A DNA stretch of 5,493 nucleotides, taken from contig CADBSL010000143.1 in the NCBI GenBank assembly GCA_902797345.1, positions 1-5,493 on the forward strand. The letters are read 5' to 3'. A program made the position numbers and the translations under genes. Of the stretch, positions 1 to 5,433 are shown one piece after another (within the stretch, counting starts at the first letter, position 1; each line of letters opens with the position of its first letter). Under the pieces are notes generated by a model. It saw nothing but the letters and a program-made list of their open reading frames with translations. It was not told the DNA's origin and made no database searches. The DNA comes from an uncultured Eubacteriales bacterium (GTDB lineage Bacteria; Bacillota; Clostridia; Peptostreptococcales; Anaerovoracaceae).

Positions 1-72
1 GTTAAAGGAATTGTCTGTTTTCCTGCACTATGTAGTTTTAAATGTTCTCGCTGTCCGCTCTCTCGCGTCAGC
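1..72 (-). other. 5' leader of a leftward transcript leaving the window (possible rRNA operon leader)
   Basis: This stretch lies just downstream of the strong leftward promoter at 79-107 and has no start codon with a ribosome binding site. Read on the minus strand, positions 47 to 28 give GAACATTTAAAACTACATAG. This resembles the TTGAAAACT-type elements common in Firmicutes rRNA leaders and spacers, with one T where G is usual. With the UP-like promoter upstream, a stable-RNA operon (16S rRNA next) is the best guess. It is inference only, because no rRNA sequence is inside the window; a long mRNA leader is the alternative. Confidence 0.4.
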
Positions 73-78
73 TTTTAC

Positions 79-107
79 ATATTAACATTTTAATATCCCT
101 GTGTCAA
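79..107 (-). promoter_or_regulatory. strong leftward sigma-A-type promoter
   Basis: On the minus strand a perfect -35 TTGACA (107-102) is followed by a 17-bp spacer and the -10 TAATAT (84-79). The spacer ends in TGT, which makes an extended -10 (TG at 87-86). Transcription would start near 72 and run out of the window to the left. It lies downstream of the ispH-rpsA terminator and points the same way, so it starts a new unit rather than serving the genes seen here. Confidence 0.7.
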
Positions 108-140
108 CGATTATTTTTCTTTTTTTAAAAAAATTTTTTT
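108..140 (-). promoter_or_regulatory. A/T-tract UP-like element
   Basis: Directly upstream of the -35 box are three consecutive 7-nt homopolymer tracts: T at 120-126, A at 127-133, T at 134-140. A further A-rich stretch on the minus strand leads up to 108. This is where the alpha-subunit C-terminal domains of RNA polymerase bind UP elements, and the composition fits. It would make the promoter at 79-107 unusually strong, as is typical for rRNA and tRNA operons. The call rests on position and composition only. Confidence 0.5.
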
Positions 141-180
141 CCGCCTTGAAAGTACTGGAAATCCGGGGTTTTTGAGCCTC

Positions 181-213
181 AAAAAATGAAAAGCGGCGCT
201 GCCGCGCCGCTTT
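181..213 (-). terminator. intrinsic terminator of the ispH-rpsA unit
   Basis: A perfect 10-bp stem (AAAGCGGCGC, 213-204, pairing with 199-190) encloses a 4-nt loop (203-200). On the minus strand it is followed by a T-rich tail broken by CA (TTTTCATTTTTT, 192-181). It begins 22 nt beyond the stop codon of the fusion gene, as expected for a Rho-independent terminator closing that transcript. Confidence 0.9.
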
Positions 214-234
214 GTAACTTCCACCAGGATTTGA

Positions 235-2265
235 TTATTCTTCTTCTGCCGGAGCTTCTTCTTCCACAGCTTCTGCTTCTTCCGGAGCAGCTGTTTCTGC
301 CTTTTCTGCATCTCTGTCTAAAGTTTCTTTGATGCTCAGGCTGATCCGTCTCTTTTCGGTGTCGATGTCCAGGATCTTTGCATTGACGATCTGGCCGATT
401 TCCAGTTCGTTGGCAGGGCTCTGCACTCTCTTGAAGGCGATCTCGGAAATGTGTACCAGTCCATCCAGGCCCGGTTCGATTTCGATGAATGCGCCGTATT
501 CCTTCAACTGAACAACTTTACCCTCGATCACATCGCCAACCTGATACTTGGATTCGATGTTTTCCCAGGGTTCCGGTGTAGTCTGTTTCAGACCCAGAGA
601 AATCTTGCCTTTTTCTCTGTTCATGGACAGGATCTTTACTTTGATGTGCTGTTCCAGTTCCAGTACATCCTGCGGTTTCTTGATCTTGCCCCAGGAAATC
701 TCGGAAATGTGGAGCAGTCCGTCTACGCCGCCGATATCAACAAATGCGCCGTAATCGGTAAATCTCTTGACAACGCCGTCCACTACATCGCCTACTTCGA
801 TGGAGTTCCAGAATTCTTCTGTCTTCTTCGCTTTTTCTTCCATCAGCACTGCTCTGTGGGAGAATACCGCACGGTTTCTCTTGGGGTTGGTCTGGATAAC
901 CTTTACTGTCAGAGTCTGGCCAATGAATTCGTCCACGTTTTCGGTGAACTTGTCGGATAACTGGGAAAGAGGGATGAAACCGGATACTTCTTTGTAAACC
1001 GCGATCACGCCGCCCTTAACCTTGTTTGTGACTTTTACTTCGACTTCTGTTTTATTTTCATAAGCCTCGTTCACTTCGTTCCAGTGCTCGTTGACTTCTA
1101 ATTTTTTCTTTGATAATAAGATGTTCCCATCATCATCTTTAGTCTTTAACACTTTAGCTTCGATTTCATCTCCGGCTTTGAAAACGTCGGTCAGCTTCTG
1201 ATCCGGTTCAAGGGATACTTCATCCTTGGGGATGATGCCGTCCTTCTTGCATCCTAAGTTTACAACGATTTCCTTATCGCTGACGGAAATGATTTCTCCT
1301 GTAACGATTTCTCCTCTGCCCGGTAAACGTAAGGATTTTTCGATATCCTCCATATACGCAAGCATTTCATTCTGTTCCTGGTTGTTTTCAGTGATAAACT
1401 CACTCATGGTAGCAATAACCTCCTTAATTATACATTCAGGCGCAGATGCACCTGCTGCAACTCCTATTGTATCAAATTTTTTTATTTCATTCAATGGTAA
1501 ATCTCGTAATTCTTGAATTGTTTCTATCAAAAATGTGCGAGGGCATTCTTCCTTCGCGATTTCAAAGAGTTTTTTTGTGTTGGAGCTGGTCCGACTCCCG
1601 ATCACCAGCATCACGTCGCTGCTGCAGGCCGTTTCCCGGCAGCTGTCCTGCCTGGATTTTGTGGCACCGCAGATCGTATCCCGCAGTTCTACCCGAACGC
1701 CCTGTTCTTCGAACCACTTTGCCGCTGCCTGAAGCGTTTCTCTTCTGGCCGTGGTCTGGGCCACCATCGTTACCTCCTCCGGCAACGGATCCTTTCCCGG
1801 TCCGGAAGTCAACTCTTCCAGTTCCGACGGATTGATCACCATTGCAGAAGAAGAGCACCATCCCATGATGCCCTTGACTTCCGGGTGTTCCCGGTCGCCA
1901 ACGATCACGATGCTCTTTCCCTTTTCCTCCGCTTCCCGGACGATCTCATGGATCTTCTTCACGAAAGGACAGGTAGCATCCAGGATCTCGATGCCGCGGC
2001 TCTGCGCCTTTTCATAGACCGCCTTTCCCACTCCGTGAGAGCGGATGATCAGCAGCGTTCCTTCCGGCACTTCCTCCAGCGTCTCCGCCGGCTCGGCTCC
2101 GTCCTTCCGCAGGTCTTCCACCACCATTTCGTTGTGGATCAGCGGCCCCAGAGTCATCACCCGCCTGCCGGAGGCCCGACTCTCCTTCGCTGCCTGCCGG
2201 GCCATATCCACCGCCCGGCTGACGCCGAAACAGAATCCGGCGTTCTCGGCTCTTCGGATCTCCAT
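235..2265 (-). CDS. ispH-rpsA: IspH-ribosomal protein S1 fusion (HMBPP reductase / 30S ribosomal protein S1)
   Basis: This 676-residue fusion joins two proteins. Residues 1-~286 are IspH, the [4Fe-4S] enzyme that reduces HMBPP to IPP and DMAPP in the last step of the MEP pathway. Visible are the three cluster cysteines C12 (AGFCFGV), C99 (DATCP) and C199 (DTICGAT), substrate-site H44 (GPLIHN), H77 (RSHGV), H127 and E129 (EHPE), and the diphosphate-binding SSN (227-229) and S274 (AGASAPE). Residues ~318-386, 404-472, 490-559 and 575-646 are four S1 RNA-binding OB folds. The last two are the most canonical (YGAFVDI, DGLLHISEI; YGAFIEI, DGLVHISEI). The end, from ~650, is an acidic Glu/Ala tail. 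Such fusions are known in Clostridia, and four S1 domains match Firmicutes S1 homologues rather than the six of E. coli. The ATG shares its A with the TAA of the upstream small gene (TAATG) and has only a weak GAG-type ribosome binding site, so translational coupling is likely. M287 may be a second start (see the internal site). Confidence 0.96.
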   Translation of the reverse strand: MEIRRAENAGFCFGVSRAVDMARQAAKESRASGRRVMTLGPLIHNEMVVEDLRKDGAEPAETLEEVPEGTLLIIRSHGVGKAVYEKAQSRGIEILDATCPFVKKIHEIVREAEEKGKSIVIVGDREHPEVKGIMGWCSSSAMVINPSELEELTSGPGKDPLPEEVTMVAQTTARRETLQAAAKWFEEQGVRVELRDTICGATKSRQDSCRETACSSDVMLVIGSRTSSNTKKLFEIAKEECPRTFLIETIQELRDLPLNEIKKFDTIGVAAGASAPECIIKEVIATMSEFITENNQEQNEMLAYMEDIEKSLRLPGRGEIVTGEIISVSDKEIVVNLGCKKDGIIPKDEVSLEPDQKLTDVFKAGDEIEAKVLKTKDDDGNILLSKKKLEVNEHWNEVNEAYENKTEVEVKVTNKVKGGVIAVYKEVSGFIPLSQLSDKFTENVDEFIGQTLTVKVIQTNPKRNRAVFSHRAVLMEEKAKKTEEFWNSIEVGDVVDGVVKRFTDYGAFVDIGGVDGLLHISEISWGKIKKPQDVLELEQHIKVKILSMNREKGKISLGLKQTTPEPWENIESKYQVGDVIEGKVVQLKEYGAFIEIEPGLDGLVHISEIAFKRVQSPANELEIGQIVNAKILDIDTEKRRISLSIKETLDRDAEKAETAAPEEAEAVEEEAPAEEE
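328..860 (-). repeat. tandem S1-domain repeats within the fusion gene, partly conserved at DNA level
   Basis: The third and fourth S1 domains are recent enough, or constrained enough, to share exact DNA words. ATCTCGGAAATGTG (plus strand) occurs at 440-453 and 698-711 and encodes the HISEI region. AATGCGCCGTA occurs at 488-498 and 743-753 and encodes YGAF. The two copies are about 255-258 bp apart, one S1 domain plus linker. These are domain repeats, not a mobile or satellite repeat. Confidence 0.7.
1405..1425 (-). promoter_or_regulatory. internal Shine-Dalgarno and in-frame ATG at the IspH/S1 boundary
   Basis: On the minus strand AAGGAGGT (1425-1418) is a near-perfect match to the anti-Shine-Dalgarno. 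An 11-nt gap then leads to an in-frame ATG (1407-1405), codon 287 of the fusion (MSEFITENNQ). Starting here would give a free 390-residue protein with all four S1 domains and no IspH part. The site is much stronger than the ribosome binding site of the full-length start at 2265. The spacing is on the long side but usable. Function is inferred. Confidence 0.5.
1466..1494 (-). promoter_or_regulatory. possible internal promoter for the S1 half
   Basis: Inside the IspH reading frame, minus strand, TTGAAT (1494-1489; 4 of 6 to TTGACA) is followed by exactly 17 bp and TACAAT (1471-1466; 5 of 6 to TATAAT). The predicted start near 1459 gives a ~50-nt leader before the internal Shine-Dalgarno and ATG at 1407. 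The segment is unusually AT-rich for this gene, which could create promoter-like words by chance. The correct spacing and the following ribosome binding site make function plausible. Confidence 0.4.
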
Positions 2266-2573
2266 TACAGCTTCTCACTCATCTTTTTGACAAGGGGATA
2301 GGACGCCAGGTCGATCAGACAGCAGGCGCCGATGATGCCATTGGCGACCTTAAAGGACTTCCGGGGTTCCTTGAAATAGGTGCGGACCGCCGCACGCTTT
2401 TTTTCCTCCGGGCTGATGTGCTTCACCCAGCTGCCCGCCATGTCCATTTCCCGGGAGATGTGCCTGCTTCCGATGCAGAAGAGGATGGCATTGACGATAG
2501 CTGCCACCGCCGCATAGAAGGACAGCACGAAGGCGATGTGTTTTCCGATGTTCCAGTTTCTGAAGAATCTCAT
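2265..2573 (-). CDS. small two-helix membrane protein, unknown function
   Basis: I do not recognise this 102-residue protein. It has a basic N-terminus (MRFFRNWNIGKH), a hydrophobic helix at about 13-35, a charged central segment (about 36-75, with PEEKKRAAVRTYFKEPRKSFK) and a second hydrophobic stretch at about 77-95 (IIGACCLIDLASYPLV). This suggests two membrane passes with a ~40-residue charged loop. An ATG lies 18 nt further upstream (2591), but the AGGAGG ribosome binding site (2587-2582) falls between the two ATGs with correct spacing to 2573, so 2573 is the start. Its TAA overlaps the ATG of ispH-rpsA by one base, so the two are one transcript and probably translationally coupled. The tight link could mean a role in supporting the fusion protein or simply a regulatory leader gene; the sequence does not decide. 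Confidence 0.8.
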   Translation of the reverse strand: MRFFRNWNIGKHIAFVLSFYAAVAAIVNAILFCIGSRHISREMDMAGSWVKHISPEEKKRAAVRTYFKEPRKSFKVANGIIGACCLIDLASYPLVKKMSEKL

Positions 2574-2581
2574 ATGATTTA

Positions 2582-2587
2582 CCTCCT
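2582..2587 (-). promoter_or_regulatory. ribosome binding site that fixes the start of the small membrane protein gene
   Basis: AGGAGG on the minus strand is 8 nt from the ATG at 2573. It lies just 3' of the alternative upstream ATG at 2591, inside what would be codons 2-4 of the longer frame. The longer start has no comparable ribosome binding site, so 2573 is preferred. Confidence 0.85.
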
Positions 2588-2610
2588 GCATTATTCATTC
2601 CTATTCGTCT

Positions 2611-2619
2611 ATTCTACCA
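2611..2619 (-). promoter_or_regulatory. extended -10 promoter for the small membrane gene and ispH-rpsA
   Basis: On the minus strand TGG (2619-2617) is followed by TAGAAT (2616-2611), giving TGnTAnAAT, an extended -10 with 5 of 6 bases of TATAAT. There is no good -35 at 16-18 bp, which is typical of extended -10 promoters. The start would be near 2604, ~30 nt before the ATG at 2573. It sits between the upstream terminator and the gene, where a promoter is needed. Confidence 0.55.
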
Positions 2620-2661
2620 TAAAACCCGCTGCCGGGAAATCCCGTTCCGAAAAAGGTTCAT

Positions 2662-2695
2662 AAAAAAACAGCTCCCGCTTTCGCGGGAGCCTGTT
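2662..2695 (-). terminator. intrinsic terminator of the aminotransferase-transporter operon
   Basis: On the minus strand a 12-bp stem with one bulged G (AACAG then CTCCCGC, pairing with GCGGGAG then CTGTT) is capped by a GAAA tetraloop (2682-2679). It is followed by a run of T at 2668-2662. It lies ~50 nt beyond the transporter stop codon. The plus-strand side lacks a continuous T-tract, so it acts mainly leftward. Confidence 0.93.
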
Positions 2696-2745
2696 CTTTC
2701 TAATCTCAAAGGACAATTTTAAGTCATTCAATTTGCAATATCGGA

Positions 2746-3873
2746 TTATTCCTGCGGAGGCTGAGCCTGTTCGATCTGCGGATTCTTGCCCGCCTTGGCG
2801 ATCTTGTATACACCAAGGGTCAGCATCGGGATCGCGTAGATGATCAGGAAGCCCCATACAGAGGTACCATACCCCTTTACGATCAGGTTCAGCAGACCGA
2901 AGATGGAGATCAGCACGCCGATGAGAACCATGCCGATGACGATGACCGGATGTCCCCATTTGGGCAGCTCTTTCCCGCTTCTGACTACGCCGGCTTCGAT
3001 ACGGTCGGCGACCGCCTTGATGAAGCCGGTACCTGTTTCGATCAGGGTACCAAACAGTACGATTTCGAAAATGATATATAACCACTTCATATCCAACATT
3101 TCAAAGATAACGGTAACCGGAGTCTCAGCTGCCTGCACGGTGGCAAAGTCTGCGCCCATGACGATCAGCAGGAGGATGCCCGGGACAACGCCCAGGATAC
3201 CTGCCAGGATGCCGCTTCCGACCGCTTCTTTTCTGGTTTCACAGTCACGGACCGTGTACAGGATCAACGGTACTACTACCAGGTTGTAGATGGAGTAGGA
3301 TGCACCGTTGGTGAACCAGTTGGAGTGGATCTCGCCCTTCGCAAACTCTGCAGAAATGTTGCTGCCGAATTTTACGAATACGACGATCATAAAGACGATG
3401 TATACCGCATATAATACGTAGGACCAGAAGGACAGCACTCTTTCGATCATGACTGTGCCCTTGAATACCAGGTAAATGATGCCGACGGACAGGATCCCGA
3501 CACCCAGCCATCTGGTCACTCCGGTCAGCGCTGTGATCATGCTGCCGGCGGTGGCGTTTAATACGCCCAGTACGATGAACATCATCAGATAATACAGAAT
3601 ATCATACAGGAAACCTGCCTTGCCCAGCAGTTTTCCCATCATGGAACCGTAATCATAGGTCTTGAAGACCCGAACGAATTCGAAGGTAACGGCACACATC
3701 ACTGCCCAGATGACCAATGTGACCAGCGCGGACAAAAGGCCTCCCACGAACCCGCTGGCGCCGAAATACTGTGCGATCTCAGCACCGGTTCCGTATCCTC
3801 CGCCGATCGCGACCGACTGGAAGATCAAGCCCGGGATCAACCATCTGGTGATCCCTCTTTTCTTTGTTTCCAT
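2746..3873 (-). CDS. YkvI-type (COG3949) integral membrane transporter
   Basis: This 375-residue protein has about ten hydrophobic helices, at roughly 11-30, 40-68, 88-117, 122-138, 145-169, 190-208, 216-240, 258-280, 307-330 and 335-357, with a polar C-tail rich in Gln and Pro. The first helix carries a glycine-rich break (AIGGGYGTGAEIAQYF, 22-37), the kind of unwound segment that binds substrate or ion in LeuT/APC-fold carriers. The overall pattern and the LIETGTGFIKAVADR segment (277-291) fit the poorly characterised YkvI family. The start is supported by AAGGAGG (3884-3878) 4 nt upstream. It follows the PLP enzyme by 70 nt with no convincing terminator between, and a strong terminator follows it, so the two form an operon. 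Substrate and direction are unknown; an amino acid or amine is inferred from the neighbour. Confidence 0.8.
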   Translation of the reverse strand: METKKRGITRWLIPGLIFQSVAIGGGYGTGAEIAQYFGASGFVGGLLSALVTLVIWAVMCAVTFEFVRVFKTYDYGSMMGKLLGKAGFLYDILYYLMMFIVLGVLNATAGSMITALTGVTRWLGVGILSVGIIYLVFKGTVMIERVLSFWSYVLYAVYIVFMIVVFVKFGSNISAEFAKGEIHSNWFTNGASYSIYNLVVVPLILYTVRDCETRKEAVGSGILAGILGVVPGILLLIVMGADFATVQAAETPVTVIFEMLDMKWLYIIFEIVLFGTLIETGTGFIKAVADRIEAGVVRSGKELPKWGHPVIVIGMVLIGVLISIFGLLNLIVKGYGTSVWGFLIIYAIPMLTLGVYKIAKAGKNPQIEQAQPPQE

Positions 3874-3877
3874 ACTT

Positions 3878-3884
3878 CCTCCTT
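3878..3884 (-). promoter_or_regulatory. strong ribosome binding site of the transporter gene
   Basis: AAGGAGG on the minus strand ends 4 nt before the ATG at 3873, so translation can start independently of the upstream gene. The 70-nt intergenic gap (3874-3943) holds no clear promoter. TATACT (3943-3938) resembles a -10 but has no matching -35. Confidence 0.8.
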
Positions 3885-3943
3885 ATTTGTTGCCCACAAA
3901 AAAGAATGTCCTTTTATCCAATCCCCTCGTTCTTAATAGTATA

Positions 3944-5272
3944 TTACCATCCAGCCTTATACTTCAGGACTTCATCGCTGATCTTGCCGGCTTTGAAGTC
4001 TGTCATGGACTGGTCAATAATATCAAATCCTTTTTCCAGCAGCTCCGGTTCAATATTCAGAGGCGGCTGGATCCGCAGGATGTTTCCTGCCACGGAGATC
4101 ACGATCAGGCCCATTTCATAGCAGTGGAACAGGATCTTGAAGACCCCTTCCAGGTCCGGTGTGCCGTCGGGTTTCTGGACGCCGATGCCCATGGAAAGGC
4201 CCAGGTTCCGGGTAAATGCCACGATGTCCGGGTGCTTTTCCTTGAGTTCTGCAGCCTTGCGTTCTGCTAAGGCGATATTGTTCTTCAGCAACGTCTGGAA
4301 TTCTTCGGTCTGGTAATAGTCGAATGCTGCGTTCCCCGCCGCGCAGGCGATGGAATTGGCCCCCAGGGTAAACAGGTGTGCCGGAGCAGGCAGACAGTCG
4401 ATGATCTTGGTTTTGGCCATGAAAGCTCCCAGAGTCAGGGAGGCGCCAATGGATTTGCCCATGATGATCCCGTCCGGAACGATGTCGTAGTGCTCGATGG
4501 CAAACATCTTCCCGGTCCGCCAGAAGCCCTGCTGCACTTCTTCGGAGATGAAGAGGATGCCGTTCTTCTGGCAAAGATCGTATAATTTTTTCATAAAGAT
4601 CGGGTGGGCCGGAAGCAGTCCGCCGTCCCCCTGCAGGGGTTCGATGATCACCGCCGCCACTTCATTGGCCGGCAGCCAGGAACCGAAAGCCATCTCCATC
4701 TGAGCGATGCATTCCTTTTCCACCACATCGTCCGGCTGGTCGATTCCGTAGAAGGGGAAAACGTAGCAATCCGGCAGGAAGGGGCCCATCCCTTCGTGCA
4801 TCAACGTCGTGCAGGTGGTCAGGGTCGCCGAACCGTAAGTGCTCCCGTGATAGCCGTTCAGGAAGGTGATGATCTTGGACCGTTCGGTATATGCTCTGGC
4901 GAATTTGACCGCCGCGTCATTGCCGTCGGAACCGCAGTTCCCGAAGCAGACTTTTGCATCGACTCCGCCCGGGTAAACAGATACCAGCCGCTCCGCATAG
5001 GAGATGCTGGGCTCATTGTAACTGTAAGCCTGAGTATACTGTGTAAAAAGATCCAGTTGCTTTTTGATCGCCTCGGTGATGATGGGGTTGGAACTCCCCA
5101 GATTCAGCGACGATGCACTGGTCAGGAAATCGATAAATTCATTTCCGTCCACATCTGTGATGATCGCTCCCTTTGCCTTGGCCACCGCCAATGGGAAATA
5201 GGAAAGATGCGAACAGGGTGCAATGACTTTTTTGTCGCGCTGCACCAGCGCTTCACTTTTTGATGTATTCAT
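3944..5272 (-). CDS. class III PLP enzyme, isoleucine 2-epimerase (branched-chain amino acid racemase)-like
   Basis: This 442-residue protein is a full-length fold-type I, subgroup III PLP enzyme. Visible are the phosphate-binding GSD (114-116), YHG (141-143) stacking region, EPLQGDGG (211-218), the Schiff-base lysine K273 (IIMGKSIGAS), T302 in AHLFT, and the substrate-carboxylate Arg region AGNILRIQPPL (395-405). From memory it parallels Lactobacillus buchneri isoleucine 2-epimerase closely (IDLLASASAINVG vs IDFLTSASSLNLG; KFARAYT; GSYHGSTYGS vs NGYHGSTYGS; AGNILRFQPPL; both end in GW). The epimerase catalytic pair D222/K280 is kept as D216/K273. A true aminotransferase acting on amino, beta-amino or omega-amino acids remains possible. 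Oddity: the normally invariant DEV is E244-E245-V246, and GFGRTG is GFWRTG. The start is supported by GAGGG (5283-5279), 6 nt upstream. It is first in an operon with the YkvI-like transporter. Confidence 0.85.
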   Translation of the reverse strand: MNTSKSEALVQRDKKVIAPCSHLSYFPLAVAKAKGAIITDVDGNEFIDFLTSASSLNLGSSNPIITEAIKKQLDLFTQYTQAYSYNEPSISYAERLVSVYPGGVDAKVCFGNCGSDGNDAAVKFARAYTERSKIITFLNGYHGSTYGSATLTTCTTLMHEGMGPFLPDCYVFPFYGIDQPDDVVEKECIAQMEMAFGSWLPANEVAAVIIEPLQGDGGLLPAHPIFMKKLYDLCQKNGILFISEEVQQGFWRTGKMFAIEHYDIVPDGIIMGKSIGASLTLGAFMAKTKIIDCLPAPAHLFTLGANSIACAAGNAAFDYYQTEEFQTLLKNNIALAERKAAELKEKHPDIVAFTRNLGLSMGIGVQKPDGTPDLEGVFKILFHCYEMGLIVISVAGNILRIQPPLNIEPELLEKGFDIIDQSMTDFKAGKISDEVLKYKAGW

Positions 5273-5310
5273 GTGTATCCCTCGATTTGTAATATTATTC
5301 TAACTTTATA

Positions 5311-5339
5311 ATTTTATATAAAATAGCGGAGATTGTAAA
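5311..5339 (-). promoter_or_regulatory. promoter of the epimerase-transporter operon
   Basis: On the minus strand TTTACA (5339-5334; 5 of 6), a 17-bp spacer and TAAAAT (5316-5311; 5 of 6) form a good sigma-A-type promoter. The start near 5304 gives a ~30-nt leader before the ATG at 5272, too short for a riboswitch. A-tracts lie upstream between it and the divergent tRNA promoter. Confidence 0.75.
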
Positions 5340-5360
5340 GATATTTCCATAATAACTATG

Positions 5361-5390
5361 AAAAAAAACAGGCGAAAAAAACAAAATTTC
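5361..5390. promoter_or_regulatory. A-tract region shared by two divergent promoters
   Basis: Two long A-runs on the plus strand (about 5361-5368 and 5375-5381) and an AAAATTT stretch lie between the two -35 boxes. They sit just upstream of the tRNA promoter, where a UP element would be, and could also bend DNA toward the leftward promoter. The call rests on composition and position. Confidence 0.4.
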
Positions 5391-5393
5391 CAC

Positions 5394-5422
5394 TTTACAA
5401 ACCCCTGGTTTGGGTGTATATT
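5394..5422 (+). promoter_or_regulatory. promoter of the tRNA-Pro gene
   Basis: TTTACA (5394-5399; 5 of 6), a 17-bp spacer and TATATT (5417-5422; 5 of 6) precede the tRNA. The predicted start near 5429 leaves only about 5 nt before the mature tRNA end. The spacer contains an inverted repeat CAAACC-CCT-GGTTTG (5398-5412 without the central three). Confidence 0.75.
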
Positions 5423-5433
5423 ATTATTGCTGT

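Noticed and set aside
156..187. Inverted repeat TTTTTGAG-C-CTCAAAAA next to the ispH-rpsA terminator
   Set aside because: The loop would be too small for the full palindrome and the remaining stem is A-T only. It is probably by-product sequence around the terminator's T-tract.
111..311. A 66-residue Lys/Arg-rich minus-strand open frame at the end of the fusion gene
   Set aside because: It is an out-of-frame reading of the Glu-rich tail and the terminator poly-T region, and it has no ribosome binding site.
1427..1432. A perfect TATAAT on the minus strand just before the internal Shine-Dalgarno
   Set aside because: No -35 lies at a usable distance (the nearest TTGCAG is ~22 bp away), and a start ~7 nt downstream would fall within the Shine-Dalgarno. 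The TACAAT promoter further upstream fits better.
1513..2301. A 262-residue open frame on the plus strand opposite ispH
   Set aside because: It is antisense to a clear IspH coding region, rich in His, Arg and Pro as expected of a shadow frame in GC-rich DNA, and has no ribosome binding site or recognisable domain.
2625..2644. Alternating CCCG/CGGG/CCCG words that could form two mutually exclusive hairpins, like a small attenuator
   Set aside because: They lie upstream of the predicted transcription start of the small membrane gene, overlapping its -35 region, so they would not be in that transcript. The stems are only 4 bp.
3896..3917. Weak hairpin AAAAGGA-CAT-TCTTTTT with T-run between the epimerase and transporter genes (minus strand)
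   Set aside because: The stem is nearly all A-T with a G-T pair and too weak for an intrinsic terminator; the two genes are better read as one operon.
3662..5263. Long plus-strand open frames (3662-4270 and 4604-5263) opposite the transporter and epimerase genes
   Set aside because: They mirror well-supported minus-strand genes, show no family motifs and have no promoter or ribosome binding site of their own.
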